Source: Desulfobacteraceae bacterium (GTDB lineage Bacteria; Desulfobacterota; Desulfobacteria; Desulfobacterales; SKZT01). From it: a stretch of 43,218 bases of DNA. Numbering within the stretch: position 1 is the stretch's first letter; each line of letters starts with the position of its first letter. The notes below the pieces were generated by a model, which had not been told where the DNA came from, did no database searches, and saw only the letters and a program-made list of their open reading frames with translations. Made by a program: the position numbers and the translations under genes. The stretch spans positions 1 through 43,218 of the forward strand of contig JAABTQ010000027.1 in NCBI GenBank assembly GCA_011389745.1, read 5' to 3'. Below, piece by piece: positions 14,807 through 23,444 of this stretch.

Positions 14807-16219
14807 CTATAAAATTTTGGAAAATTTTTTTTCCAAAGACCTGCCGATAATAGATTCCTCCTGGAAAGATTCCCGCCTGGTGAGAATTTCGAAAACCCGA
14901 TTGTAACGGTCCTGGATATCCATCCGGTCCTTTTCGCCAAATACATTCTCCTTACAGGCTCGAAGGATCATTTCAGCGTGATGCAGTAAAACTTTACGAT
15001 GTTCATCCCGGCGAACCTGATGGGCAATAGAACCGATAGACTCCAGGAGTCGGAGGGAAACAGCCGGAACAGTATCCGCATTTTGCCGGATCTGGTTGAA
15101 TGCTGCATCTACCACACCGGAAAAAGTTAAGGGCTTGGTGATAACCCGGATTTTTCCATCCTGGTCATAATAAAAAGGATCGTGCATTTTTTTTCCAGCC
15201 AATTTCGAGAGTGCCTCTCCGAGCCAATCAATACAGGTAATTGCCGTAAAGGGATCATTGATTCCCGTTGACAAAGCGCGCACTGCGATCTCCACCAGAA
15301 GATGGATAGGATATTCGATATCCTGCTCCGCCGTCCTTTCCGAACCTATCACAAAAGCACTTTTAAGCTTTTTTCCAAGTTTTTCATCAAGCCTGTTTTT
15401 CGGCCACATCCATAAAAGGGGATTTCTTCCGGTGATGAAATCTCCGGGGCGATGGTCTACCCGGATTAAAATATCTTTTTTAACAGCGATGTCCAACAGT
15501 TCATCGATATCATATGCCACCAAATATCCACCCTTTTCCAAGGCAACACTGCTGATTTCCCGATAATATTTTTCGGAAATGTAGCCCTGTTCTTCAACTA
15601 TATCTTCAAGGGAACGATCGTTTTTTGATCGATCGCTTCCGTATTCTTCCGGAAAAATCCTTTCAATAGATTCTTCCAGCTCAACGCTAACTCTTGCAAT
15701 TATGTTGTTGGCCCGAATGGAGGTGGAAATGCTGTGGATAAAATAAATCAGAACACACAGACTTGCCATGCTCAGAAGGATGCCGATCGTCACCGAAATA
15801 TAAGGAACGAAATAAGTATCTCCTATATCGCGGATATTCTGGAGTGCAATTATGCAGAATACAAAAGTGGCAATGAAGGTGCCCATAACCATCTGGTTTA
15901 TTCTTTGATCTATAAAGTTTCTGATCAGCCGGGGACCAAACTGCGAAGAAGCAAGGGAAAGGACCACAATGGTAATGGAAAAAACAACACCTGCAACCGT
16001 GATCATGGAACCTGCAATGGTTGACAATATTGTTCGGGCACCATCAGGTCCACCAGTATAAAGCCACCATCCCCGAATACTTACAGATTTCAGGTAAAGC
16101 TTGTCGATGGTCAGGGTGGAGATGGAAAGAATGATAGCCCCAATGGTCATCAATGCAGGCACAAACCAGAAACTCGATCGAACCCGGTTCCATAACAATT
16201 TAATGTATTGGATTTTCAT
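14807..16219 (-). CDS. DUF2254 membrane protein
   Basis: This 470-aa protein fits the DUF2254 family in length and layout. Four hydrophobic segments occupy the first 170 residues (near 18-38, 65-90, 105-125 and 140-162), including the conserved VVFSITIVVLSLASSQFGPR. A long soluble C-terminal domain follows, with RPGDFITGRNPL, VRALSTGINDPFTAITCIDWL and SIGSIAHQV. Its function is unknown. The ALSPGINDP-like motif is the family's signature, here with Thr instead of Pro. The gene appears monocistronic and the tRNA-Glu gene lies just upstream on the same strand. Confidence 0.85.
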   Translation of the reverse strand: MKIQYIKLLWNRVRSSFWFVPALMTIGAIILSISTLTIDKLYLKSVSIRGWWLYTGGPDGARTILSTIAGSMITVAGVVFSITIVVLSLASSQFGPRLIRNFIDQRINQMVMGTFIATFVFCIIALQNIRDIGDTYFVPYISVTIGILLSMASLCVLIYFIHSISTSIRANNIIARVSVELEESIERIFPEEYGSDRSKNDRSLEDIVEEQGYISEKYYREISSVALEKGGYLVAYDIDELLDIAVKKDILIRVDHRPGDFITGRNPLLWMWPKNRLDEKLGKKLKSAFVIGSERTAEQDIEYPIHLLVEIAVRALSTGINDPFTAITCIDWLGEALSKLAGKKMHDPFYYDQDGKIRVITKPLTFSGVVDAAFNQIRQNADTVPAVSLRLLESIGSIAHQVRRDEHRKVLLHHAEMILRACKENVFGEKDRMDIQDRYNRVFEILTRRESFQEESIIGRSLEKKFSKIL

Positions 16220-16230
16220 AATATTTTTAT

Positions 16231-16306
16231 TGGTGATCCCACCGGGAATCGAACCCGGGTTTCCGGCGTGAGAGGCCGGCGTCCTAGACCGCTAGACGAT
16301 GGGACC
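16231..16306 (-). tRNA. tRNA-Glu (CTC)
   Basis: Read on the minus strand, the gene begins GGTCCCATCGTCTAGCGGTC and folds into a full cloverleaf. The acceptor stem is GGTCCCA/TGGGATC (with one G-T pair), the anticodon arm is CCGGC-CTCTCAC-GCCGG with anticodon CTC, and the T arm contains GGTTCGAATCC. The 3' CCA is encoded. Its length is 76 nt. Confidence 0.95.
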
Positions 16307-16372
16307 AAGCCTTTCAAAATTAATAGGCTCCCACCTATAGAGTAATTTCCCGGGGATGTCAATTATTATTTA

Positions 16373-16470
16373 CCCCGATGTTGCATTGTACAAAGAGCGG
16401 TTATCAGGAACTTGGCCCTTTAAAAATGGCCGGATTGAAGCAAAAATGCTTATTGTTTGCAACATCGGGG
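16373..16470. repeat. 98-bp inverted-repeat element (MITE-like)
   Basis: Perfect 13-bp terminal inverted repeats CCCCGATGTTGCA (16373-16385) and TGCAACATCGGGG (16458-16470) bound a short non-coding interior with a smaller palindrome (GGCCCTTTAAAAATGGCC). The right end is 1 nt from the stop codon of the small membrane-protein gene. The left arm resembles short repeat E at 5201 and 6475. It could act as a bidirectional terminator or be an immobile MITE. Confidence 0.8.
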
Positions 16471-16471
16471 T

Positions 16472-16687
16472 TTATTTCAATGCCGGCCGCTCAGGTTTCT
16501 TTCCCCGTCTGAAACCTATTGTAAAATAGATAACCGGGCCAATAAAGGGAGTCAGCGCGATGAAGCCCCACAGGGCTTTTTTACCCATACTTCCAAAGTC
16601 TTTCAAGGCGATGTCCAGAATGGCGAGGAATGTGAGTAGAAAAAAGACAACTCCGGTTCCGACAACAACTATTGTAAAGGTGTCCAT
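16472..16687 (-). CDS. Small membrane protein with PLDc_N domain
   Basis: This 71-aa protein has two hydrophobic helices (VVVGTGVVFFLLTFLAILDI and LWGFIALTPFIGPVIYFTIG) with the conserved D-I-A...W-x-F-I-A-L-x-P-F-I-G-P pattern of the phospholipase D nuclease N-terminal (PLDc_N) domain. It ends in a basic tail (RRGKKPERPALK). In cardiolipin synthases this domain precedes catalytic domains; alone it is of unknown function. It lies 6 bp downstream of the MltB-type gene on the same strand, so the two are probably co-transcribed. Confidence 0.8.
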   Translation of the reverse strand: MDTFTIVVVGTGVVFFLLTFLAILDIALKDFGSMGKKALWGFIALTPFIGPVIYFTIGFRRGKKPERPALK

Positions 16688-16693
16688 GCTTTC

Positions 16694-17593
16694 CTATAAC
16701 CCCTGTTTCCCCAATAGATCCTTGATCGTCAAAATGGTGTTGACGTAATAACTGCTTCTGTTATAGGCAAATACGGCTTTTTCAGCCTTCTCCCGGCTGA
16801 CCCCGGGTTTCCATCCGAAAGTTTTCAGATAGTTAGCCACACTAGCGATTGCATCCGCATGGTCGAACAGATCGATTCTGCCGTCACCGTTTCCATCTTT
16901 GGCATAGGCCAAAATGCTTGTGGGCAGAAACTGGGCGATACCTAGAGCCCCTGCATAAGATCCTGAAATAGCTAATGGATCCATATTTTCCCGTTCCGTG
17001 TATTGGAGAAAGGCCTTGAGTTGATCGTATGCCCAGTTCCATCTTCTGTCGGCTTGCTTTTCGAACGTTTCCCGCGGAAGGCGATTGGGGTTTGTGATGT
17101 TTTGAAACAGTGTTTCGCGTCGGTCCGGATCTTTTAATGACGCCATGGTGGCAAGAGTATTTAAAATGGGGCTTGATCCCGTAACGGTTCCCAGGCGGGT
17201 TTCCACGAGTAAAATCGCTGTAATGACATTTTTGTCCACCCCATAAGTTTTTTCCGCCGTGGTCAGCTTATCATGATGTTTCCTGACATAATCCCGAGCC
17301 TTTCTGATGGATTCTTCGGTGGTAAACTGATCATAATTGAGCCTGGCTTCGCTATGGACAAAAAAGAGTGAAACACTCCTGAATGCGGGTTCTATCCTCG
17401 GGTCACCAAATAGCCGCTCTATTTTGGATGGATCAAAACCGTCCCGGATCAAAAGGCTTTTTACCGGGGCAAAAGGGGATTCCGGCACGGATGCTGAAAC
17501 CGGAGAAACAGACACTGTGCAAAAAATAATCACAGTGATCCAGGTTGCGAAAAATATTGGAAATCTAATGAATTTACCTTGAATGTTTCGCAC
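16694..17593 (-). CDS. Lytic murein transglycosylase, MltB family
   Basis: This 299-aa protein carries an N-terminal signal peptide (basic start, hydrophobic FPIFFATWITVIIFCTVSVS, then SASVPES). It then has the SLT_2/MltB domain: YGVDKNVITAILLVETRLG with the catalytic Glu, AISGSYAGALGIAQFLPTS, and DGNGDGRIDLFDHADAIASV with NYLKTFGW. It should cleave the MurNAc-GlcNAc bond to form 1,6-anhydro-MurNAc in the periplasm. There is no lipobox Cys, so it is probably soluble or signal-anchored. It is followed by the small PLDc_N protein gene. Confidence 0.88.
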   Translation of the reverse strand: MRNIQGKFIRFPIFFATWITVIIFCTVSVSPVSASVPESPFAPVKSLLIRDGFDPSKIERLFGDPRIEPAFRSVSLFFVHSEARLNYDQFTTEESIRKARDYVRKHHDKLTTAEKTYGVDKNVITAILLVETRLGTVTGSSPILNTLATMASLKDPDRRETLFQNITNPNRLPRETFEKQADRRWNWAYDQLKAFLQYTERENMDPLAISGSYAGALGIAQFLPTSILAYAKDGNGDGRIDLFDHADAIASVANYLKTFGWKPGVSREKAEKAVFAYNRSSYYVNTILTIKDLLGKQGL

Positions 17594-17880
17594 TTTTTCC
17601 TTCCCTTGATGTTTTTATAGTTGTATTTTTATCCAAAAAACTTATATTTTCAGGGTCTTGGTTGTTAAAGATTATCATCTGAGACTTCAGACTTTATATG
17701 ATAAAAAGACCCAACGCAAGAATAAACGTATCAGAAACGGGGCTGTTTGCTCAAGTATACCGGTCTGAAAATGTTTTTAGAATAATCCATGTCTTGATAC
17801 GATACATGAAAAACGGTACAGTGCTTCAAAATTGTATTGTGAAGCCCTTGATGGAATTAAAAAGATCAAATAAGGTTTAA

Positions 17881-19248
17881 ATGAAAAAAAACGCAGGCAC
17901 TGTTTTCGTGTGCCAGGAATGCGGGTATCAGGCGCCCAAGTGGATGGGCAAATGTCCTGACTGCGGAAAATGGGATACGCTGGTTGAACAGGTTGCTGAA
18001 AAAAGCAGGCAGGGAAGGGCAACGGACCGATTTTCCCTGATTCAAAATGATCCTGTGCCTATGAATTCGATTCAGCTCGATGATGACAACCGTATGCTCA
18101 CCGGAATTAACGAATTTGACAGGGTTCTGGGCGGAGGGCTGGTTTACGGATCTCTGGTGCTGATCGGCGGTGATCCGGGTATCGGAAAATCCACGCTGAT
18201 GCTCCAGGCTTTAAACGGTCTTGCCCTGTCAAAATATCGGGTACTTTATGTTTCCGGAGAGGAATCCGTCAACCAGATCAGCCTGAGGAGCAAACGGCTC
18301 GGAACCAGTTCATCAGAGCTTTATGTGGTTTCCGAAGTGGAACTGGAAACCATATTTCAAATGGTGGACAGGCTGAAACCCCAGGTGCTCGTGATTGATT
18401 CGATCCAGACTATGTTCAATGCCGATTTAACATCACCTCCCGGATCGGTCAGCCAGGTGCGCGAGGCTGCCATGCGCCTGATGATCATGGCCAAAAAAAG
18501 CAATATCCCCACCTTTCTGGTGGGTCATGTCACCAAGGAAGGGGCCATTGCCGGGCCCCGGCTTCTGGAGCATATGGTGGACACGGTGTTATATTTCGAA
18601 GGTGACCGGAACCACATGTTCAGGATTTTAAGGGCTGTGAAAAACAGGTTCGGTTCCACAAATGAAATCGGTGTGTTTGAAATGAAAGAAAGAGGACTTG
18701 ATGAGGTGCCGAATCCATCGGCATTATTTTTATCGGAAATGCCCGAGAATGCATCCGGATCAGTGGTAACCGCCAGCATGGAAGGCACCAGAACGATTCT
18801 TGTGGAGCTGCAGTCCCTTGTTGCAAGCACCAGTTTCGGCACCCCGCGCAGGACTGTTCTGGGACTGGACCACAACCGCGTTGCGCTTTTGGCGGCCGTG
18901 TTGGAAAAAAAACTGGGGATGCATTTGATGAACCACGATATTTTTATGAACGTGGCAGGTGGCGTTAAAATCGACGAGCCTGCCGTGGATCTGGCCATTG
19001 CTGCGGGTATTGCCTCTGCTTTTCTTGATCGTTCCATTCCGGGCGGAACCGTTGTGATGGGAGAAATCGGGCTTACCGGCGAAATCAGGGCCATTAGCCA
19101 TCTGGAAACAAGGGTTTCAGAGATTATCAAGATGGGATTTAAGCGCTGTATAGTTCCTGAAAGCAATTTTAAACGCATGATTATTCCCGAAGGTATTGCC
19201 CTTATCGGAGTCAAAACCCTCGGTGAGGCCATGGATTATCTTTTTTGA
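17881..19248 (+). CDS. radA: DNA repair protein RadA (Sms)
   Basis: This 455-aa protein has the standard RadA architecture: a C4 zinc finger (Cys11, 14, 25 and 28; CQECGYQAPKWMGKCPDCGK), a RecA-like ATPase with Walker A GGDPGIGKST at about 96-105 and Walker B VLVIDSIQT, the diagnostic KNRFG motif and a C-terminal Lon-protease-like domain. It promotes branch migration during recombinational repair. It begins a long co-oriented run; the thioredoxin gene follows after 15 bp. The length is normal for the family. Confidence 0.97.
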   Translation: MKKNAGTVFVCQECGYQAPKWMGKCPDCGKWDTLVEQVAEKSRQGRATDRFSLIQNDPVPMNSIQLDDDNRMLTGINEFDRVLGGGLVYGSLVLIGGDPGIGKSTLMLQALNGLALSKYRVLYVSGEESVNQISLRSKRLGTSSSELYVVSEVELETIFQMVDRLKPQVLVIDSIQTMFNADLTSPPGSVSQVREAAMRLMIMAKKSNIPTFLVGHVTKEGAIAGPRLLEHMVDTVLYFEGDRNHMFRILRAVKNRFGSTNEIGVFEMKERGLDEVPNPSALFLSEMPENASGSVVTASMEGTRTILVELQSLVASTSFGTPRRTVLGLDHNRVALLAAVLEKKLGMHLMNHDIFMNVAGGVKIDEPAVDLAIAAGIASAFLDRSIPGGTVVMGEIGLTGEIRAISHLETRVSEIIKMGFKRCIVPESNFKRMIIPEGIALIGVKTLGEAMDYLF

Positions 19249-19263
19249 TGAAGAGGACATATC

Positions 19264-19869
19264 ATGAACGAACAAAGTGTTATTATTCAATGTAAGGCTT
19301 GCGGAGCAAAAAACCGGATTCCACAGGATAAACCCGGTTTAAAAGCAAAGTGTGGTAAGTGCGGTGAATTTATGGACACGGAAAAAACAACGCCGGAATC
19401 GGGCAGTCAAAATTTCAGCACCGGAAATGTTTACCTGGTGCGATGCTTGTCCTGCGGGGCCAAAAACCGAATTCCGGAAAATAAAATAAATGAAACCGCC
19501 AAATGCGGCAAATGCCATGAGGCCATAGAAACTGCGGGGCTGCTTTCAGGTCGGTCCATGATGGTTTCCGACCGGGATTTTGAAAGCAAGGTCCTGAGAT
19601 CTCCGGTCCCGGTAATGTTTTTTACTTTTGCCAACTGGTGCCCGTCATGTCAGGCCATCATTCCTATTGTGGAGGAACTGGCACGGGAATGGAAAGGAAG
19701 GGTGCGTGTGGCAAAACTCAATATCGATCAAAACTCTTTGACTGCCGGACGCTTTAATATCATGAGTGTGCCGACCATCATTATTTTTGATAACGGCCAG
19801 GCAAAGGACCGGCTCACAGGGGCGGTTCCCAAGCTTCTGATCATGCAAAAGATGGCTCCTTTTATTTAA
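19264..19869 (+). CDS. Thioredoxin with two N-terminal zinc-ribbon modules
   Basis: This 201-aa protein begins with two similar ribbons (CKACGAKNRIPQDKPG...CGKC and CLSCGAKNRIPENKIN...CGKC), each with two CxxC knuckles. A thioredoxin domain follows from about residue 95: FANWCPSCQAI (WCxxC active site, here Pro-Ser) and the cis-Pro loop MSVPTIIIF. Thioredoxin 2 (TrxC) normally has one such ribbon, so the doubled module is distinctive. No signal peptide is seen, so it is a cytoplasmic disulfide reductase. Ribosome-binding site GAGGA. It is co-transcribed with radA and lolA. Confidence 0.9.
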   Translation: MNEQSVIIQCKACGAKNRIPQDKPGLKAKCGKCGEFMDTEKTTPESGSQNFSTGNVYLVRCLSCGAKNRIPENKINETAKCGKCHEAIETAGLLSGRSMMVSDRDFESKVLRSPVPVMFFTFANWCPSCQAIIPIVEELAREWKGRVRVAKLNIDQNSLTAGRFNIMSVPTIIIFDNGQAKDRLTGAVPKLLIMQKMAPFI

Positions 19870-19884
19870 AGACAGGATAAATGA

Positions 19885-20580
19885 ATGAAAATTAAATACT
19901 GTATGATTGTTTTGTTTTTTTTAGTAGTCATAGGCTATGGAGCAACTCTTTTTGCTCAGGATAAATCGGAAAATGCGCAAGATCTAAACTCCCGGGAAAT
20001 GTTGGATAAGATTCTGGATGGTATTGAAAAGCGGTATTCAGTACCCGGATTTTCAGCCGATTTTATCCAGGAGTCAACATTAAAGGCCATGAATATTGTT
20101 GATACTGCCGAGGGAAACCTTAAAGTAAGACGTCCCGGCATGATGCGATGGGAGTATGCATCTCCGGACCCCCAGGTCATTGTTACCGATGGGGACCGTC
20201 TGTGGATTTACCGCCCTGAAGACAATCAGGTCATGGTGGGCACTGCCCCGGCATTTTTTAAAGACGGCAAAGGGGCTGGTTTTCTATCGGATATGAAGCT
20301 TCTTAGGGACAAATTTACCATTTTTTTAGAGAACACAGATACTGCGGCAGGTGAAGATTATCGCATGAAACTTTTTCCGGTAGATCAGTCACTGGATTTG
20401 GCGGCCATTATTTTGGTGGTTGACCCTGATACGTATGTCATCAACAATATTGTAACCTACAACGCTTATGACGATGAAACCCGGATTCGGATGACCAATT
20501 ATCGTTTTGATATAAAATTGGATGATGATATGTTTAATTTTACCATTCCGAAAGGGGTGGATATTCTGGAAATGGAATAG
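19885..20580 (+). CDS. lolA: LolA-like outer-membrane lipoprotein carrier
   Basis: This 231-aa protein has a signal peptide (YCMIVLFFLVVIGYGATLFA ending before QDKSEN). The mature part follows the LolA pattern: FSADFIQESTLKAMNIVDTA, GNLKVRRPGMMRWEY and a VTDGDRLWIYRPEDNQV strand pair. LolA carries lipoproteins through the periplasm from LolCDE to LolB. It is somewhat diverged, as in most deltaproteobacteria. It lies 15 bp after the thioredoxin gene and 22 bp before nadA, within one operon. Confidence 0.88.
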   Translation: MKIKYCMIVLFFLVVIGYGATLFAQDKSENAQDLNSREMLDKILDGIEKRYSVPGFSADFIQESTLKAMNIVDTAEGNLKVRRPGMMRWEYASPDPQVIVTDGDRLWIYRPEDNQVMVGTAPAFFKDGKGAGFLSDMKLLRDKFTIFLENTDTAAGEDYRMKLFPVDQSLDLAAIILVVDPDTYVINNIVTYNAYDDETRIRMTNYRFDIKLDDDMFNFTIPKGVDILEME

Positions 20581-20602
20581 GCAACAGGAGAAAAAATGAT
20601 AA

Positions 20603-21505
20603 ATGGTTGAAAAAATCAGAGCACTTTTAAAAAAGCGAAACGCCATACTTCTTGCACACAATTACCAGCCCCCTGAGATTCAGGACATTGCCGATCTGTG
20701 CGGAGATTCCCTGGAACTGAGTCGTAAGGCAGCACAAACAAGTGCGGAGGTGATTGTTTTTTGCGGAGTGCATTTCATGGCGGAAACTGCCTCGATACTC
20801 TCACCGGAAAAAACCGTGCTTCTGCCCCGGACGGATGCGGGGTGCCCCATGGCGGACATGGTGACCCCTGATAAACTTGAAAATAAAATCAGGGGACTGT
20901 CATCTTCGAAAAAACGTGTCCCGGTGGTTACGTATGTTAACTCTTCAGCAGCGGTCAAGGCTTTATCGGATATTTGCTGCACATCGGCCAATGTGATCTC
21001 GGTGGTCAACAGCCTTGAGGAAAATGAAATACTGATGGTGCCGGATAAAAACCTGGCCCGGTATGCCGCCATGCACACGGACAAGAAAGTTCATTTCTGG
21101 GAGGGATTTTGCCCTTATCATAATCTGCTGACTACCAAAGATGTTCAAAAAGCCAGGGATACCTATCCTGATGCCGTCTTTATGGCTCATCCCGAGTGTC
21201 GCCCGGAGGTGGTTCAACTGGCCGATGTCATCGCCAGCACATCGGGAATGCTCGCCCATGCAAGCCAATCAGACAAAAAGGCGTTTATTGTGGGAACCGA
21301 GGTCGGGTTGATCTATCCGCTTAAAAAATCCAATCCGGACAAGCAATTTTATCCCGCAAGCCTTGCCATGGAATGCAGGGATATGAAAAAAATCAGACTC
21401 GAAGACATCATCAACTGTCTTGAATCCATGACGCCTCAGGTAAACGTGCCTGAAAACATTAGAATTCCCGCTTTAAAAGCTGTTGAACGGATGGTATCTT
21501 TATAA
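20603..21505 (+). CDS. nadA: Quinolinate synthase NadA
   Basis: This 300-aa protein is the short-type NadA. Conserved segments include LLAHNYQPPEIQDIADLCGD, FCGVHFMAETASIL and VNSSAAVKALSDICCTSANV. The three likely [4Fe-4S] ligands are Cys81 (GCPMADM), Cys170 (EGFCPYH) and Cys258 (MECRDMKK). It condenses iminoaspartate with dihydroxyacetone phosphate to quinolinate in NAD synthesis. nadB and nadC are not in the window. An AGGAG box lies about 12 nt upstream of the ATG, and a short frame (ATGATAAATGG) sits between. Confidence 0.96.
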   Translation: MVEKIRALLKKRNAILLAHNYQPPEIQDIADLCGDSLELSRKAAQTSAEVIVFCGVHFMAETASILSPEKTVLLPRTDAGCPMADMVTPDKLENKIRGLSSSKKRVPVVTYVNSSAAVKALSDICCTSANVISVVNSLEENEILMVPDKNLARYAAMHTDKKVHFWEGFCPYHNLLTTKDVQKARDTYPDAVFMAHPECRPEVVQLADVIASTSGMLAHASQSDKKAFIVGTEVGLIYPLKKSNPDKQFYPASLAMECRDMKKIRLEDIINCLESMTPQVNVPENIRIPALKAVERMVSL

Positions 21506-21547
21506 GCACATCGTATAAAAACACCCTCTTGACTTGATGATGTTGTT

Positions 21548-22156
21548 ATGGTTATGAAACGGAGCCGGATGAAACAGAAAACATGGGAAGATCACTTTTC
21601 CCGTAAAGCGAAAAAGGAGAATTTTCCTGCCCGGTCAGTATATAAACTTCAGGAAATCCGGAAAAAATTCAGAATCATTAAAAAAGGAGATGTTATCCTG
21701 GATTTGGGTTGCAGCCCCGGTTCGTGGTTGGTATATGCGGCTGATATGGTCGGGCCGGAAGGGGTTGTTGTGGGTTTGGATCTTAAGCCGGTCGAAATTG
21801 CGGTCCCGCCCAACGTGAAGGTGTTAACAGGAGATGTGGCGGAAAATGGCATTGACCTGTTGAACTCATTGGATTTACAATATAATATAATACTCAGTGA
21901 TATGGCTCCGGCAACCACGGGTCGCAAGGATATAGATTCTTACCGGTCTTTACTGTTGTGCCGGGTCGCCCTGGAAATTGCGGAATCTTTTTTGTTACCC
22001 GAAGGTTGTTTTGTTTGTAAAATTTTTCAGGGGCCGGATTTTAAGGAGTTTTCAGATACCGTTAAAAACTTGTTCAAAGAACAAAAAACGTTTAAACCCC
22101 AAAGCAGCCGAAAGGCCAGCAAAGAGATATATGTGATCGGGATAGGAAAGAAATAG
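21548..22156 (+). CDS. rlmE: 23S rRNA (U2552) 2'-O-methyltransferase RlmE/FtsJ
   Basis: This 202-aa protein has the SAM motif ILDLGCSPGSW and the K-D-K-E catalytic set of the FtsJ family: Lys33 (SVYKLQEI), Asp118 (ILSDMAPATTG), Lys158 (VCKIFQG) and Glu193 (SKEIYVIG). The length matches E. coli RlmE (about 209). It methylates U2552 in the A-loop of 23S rRNA. The start is uncertain among ATGs at 21548, 21554 and 21569, and no clear ribosome-binding site is visible. yebC follows after 12 bp. Confidence 0.95.
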   Translation: MVMKRSRMKQKTWEDHFSRKAKKENFPARSVYKLQEIRKKFRIIKKGDVILDLGCSPGSWLVYAADMVGPEGVVVGLDLKPVEIAVPPNVKVLTGDVAENGIDLLNSLDLQYNIILSDMAPATTGRKDIDSYRSLLLCRVALEIAESFLLPEGCFVCKIFQGPDFKEFSDTVKNLFKEQKTFKPQSSRKASKEIYVIGIGKK

Positions 22157-22168
22157 GAGGTTTTTAGT

Positions 22169-22915
22169 ATGTCAGGTCATAGTAAATGGTCTAGTATCAA
22201 ACATAAAAAAGGTGCGGCTGATGCCAAGCGAGGAAAGGTTTTTACGAAATTGATCAAGGAGATTACCGTGGCGGCACGGATGGGCGGATCAGGAGATCCG
22301 GCCGCCAACCCCAGGCTCCGTACAGCTATTCTTGCGGCAAAAGCTGAAAATATGCCCAAGGACAATATTGATCGTGCGATCAAAAAAGGTACCGGTGAAC
22401 TCGAAGGGGTCAATTATGAAGAAAATAATTACGAGGGTTATGGACCCGGTGGTGCCGCTGTGTTGGTTGAATCCCTGACCGATAACAAAAACCGTGCGGT
22501 GGCCGATATTCGTCATATCTTTGCCAAATGTGGCGGAAACATGGGTGAAAATGGTTGCGTGTCATGGATGTTCGATAAAAGAGGTTATTTTTGTGTGGAT
22601 AAAAAGACCGTTGACGAGGATAAGCTGATGGAAATTGTCCTGGATGCCGGTGCGGAAGATGTCAGGGAAGACAATGGTGTATGGGAAGTGATCACGGCAA
22701 CGGCGGATTTTGAAATGGTCAAAGAGGCTTTGGATAAAGCATCAATTGTTTACAGGGATGCCGAAGTGACCATGCTTCCGAAAAACACCACCAATCTTCA
22801 GGGCAAGGAAGCTGAGCAGATGATCAGGCTGATGGATATGCTGGATGATTGCGAAGATGTTCAGAAGGTTTATACCAATGCGGATATTCCCGATGAGATA
22901 TTTAACGCTGCGTGA
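22169..22915 (+). CDS. yebC: YebC/PmpR-family protein
   Basis: This 248-aa protein has the invariant start [20 protein letters not shown], then [13 protein letters not shown] and the [16 protein letters not shown] segment of the three-domain YebC/TACO1 fold. It was long annotated as a transcriptional regulator; more recent work on the family points to a role in translation elongation. A strong AGGAGG precedes the ATG. It lies between rlmE and a receiver-only response regulator in the same orientation. Confidence 0.95.
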   Translation: MSGHSKWSSIKHKKGAADAKRGKVFTKLIKEITVAARMGGSGDPAANPRLRTAILAAKAENMPKDNIDRAIKKGTGELEGVNYEENNYEGYGPGGAAVLVESLTDNKNRAVADIRHIFAKCGGNMGENGCVSWMFDKRGYFCVDKKTVDEDKLMEIVLDAGAEDVREDNGVWEVITATADFEMVKEALDKASIVYRDAEVTMLPKNTTNLQGKEAEQMIRLMDMLDDCEDVQKVYTNADIPDEIFNAA

Positions 22916-22924
22916 GTTTGGAAA

Positions 22925-23290
22925 ATGAATCATAAAATCCTCATTGTAGACGACGAGCCCAAGAATTTGAAATTATTGAAAGATATTTTGGAAGTAACCG
23001 GATATACGGTTCTTGTTGCCGGCAATGGGAGGGAAGCCATAGAAGCAGCAATGATTCACAGGCCCGACCTGATACTCATGGATTTGAATCTTCCGGTTAT
23101 GGACGGCATGGCAGCAACGAAAATATTGAAAAATAACCCGAATACCAGTGACATACCTGTGCTCGTTCTTTCAGGATCAGTTCCCGGCGATAACATCAGG
23201 ATGGGTAAGACCGGTTGTGATGGTTATATTACCAAACCATTCAATCTTGGAGATTTGAGGAATAAAATCCAGGAACATCTCAGTAAATAG
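22925..23290 (+). CDS. Single-domain response regulator (receiver)
   Basis: This 121-aa protein is a lone CheY-like receiver: acidic pair ILIVDDEP, phosphoacceptor Asp in LILMDLNLPVMDG (about residue 56), Ser in LVLSGS and Lys in YITKPFNL. It has no output domain, so it acts through a partner. Its stop codon TAG (23288-23290) coincides with the end of a family B repeat, so the repeat insertion has fixed or replaced the gene's 3' end. The receiver-HD-GYP gene follows the repeat. Confidence 0.92.
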   Translation: MNHKILIVDDEPKNLKLLKDILEVTGYTVLVAGNGREAIEAAMIHRPDLILMDLNLPVMDGMAATKILKNNPNTSDIPVLVLSGSVPGDNIRMGKTGCDGYITKPFNLGDLRNKIQEHLSK

Positions 23291-23412
23291 TGCTTGAACG
23301 AAAAGTCCGTAATTCCCTCTCCCATCGGGGGAGGGTCAGGGTGGGGGTTAATAAAATCAGTAACTTATCTTTCCCTCCCCCAGTCCCTCCCAGTGGGAGG
23401 GGACAAGCACTA
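23288..23412. repeat. MITE-like repeat family B copy 1
   Basis: This 125-bp element is bounded by TAGTGCTTG (23288-23296) and CAAGCACTA (23404-23412), perfect 9-bp inverted ends that include a TA at each edge. The interior pairs a CCCTCTCCCATCGGGGGAGGG hairpin with a similar CCCTCCCAGTGGGAGGG one. Other copies are at 27199-27583 (interrupted), 28154-28288 and, degraded, 28037-28118. TA at both ends would fit IS630/Tc1-like target choice. Confidence 0.85.
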
Positions 23413-23444
23413 AATAGCATAATAACTCCCAATATGACCAATCA

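Noticed and set aside
17698-17880. 60-codon frame just upstream of radA
   Set aside because: It has no recognisable domain, no ribosome-binding site and unremarkable composition; the region is more likely the radA leader.
18525-19232. 235-codon minus-strand frame inside radA
   Set aside because: It is a Ser/Pro-rich shadow of the well-conserved radA gene on the other strand.
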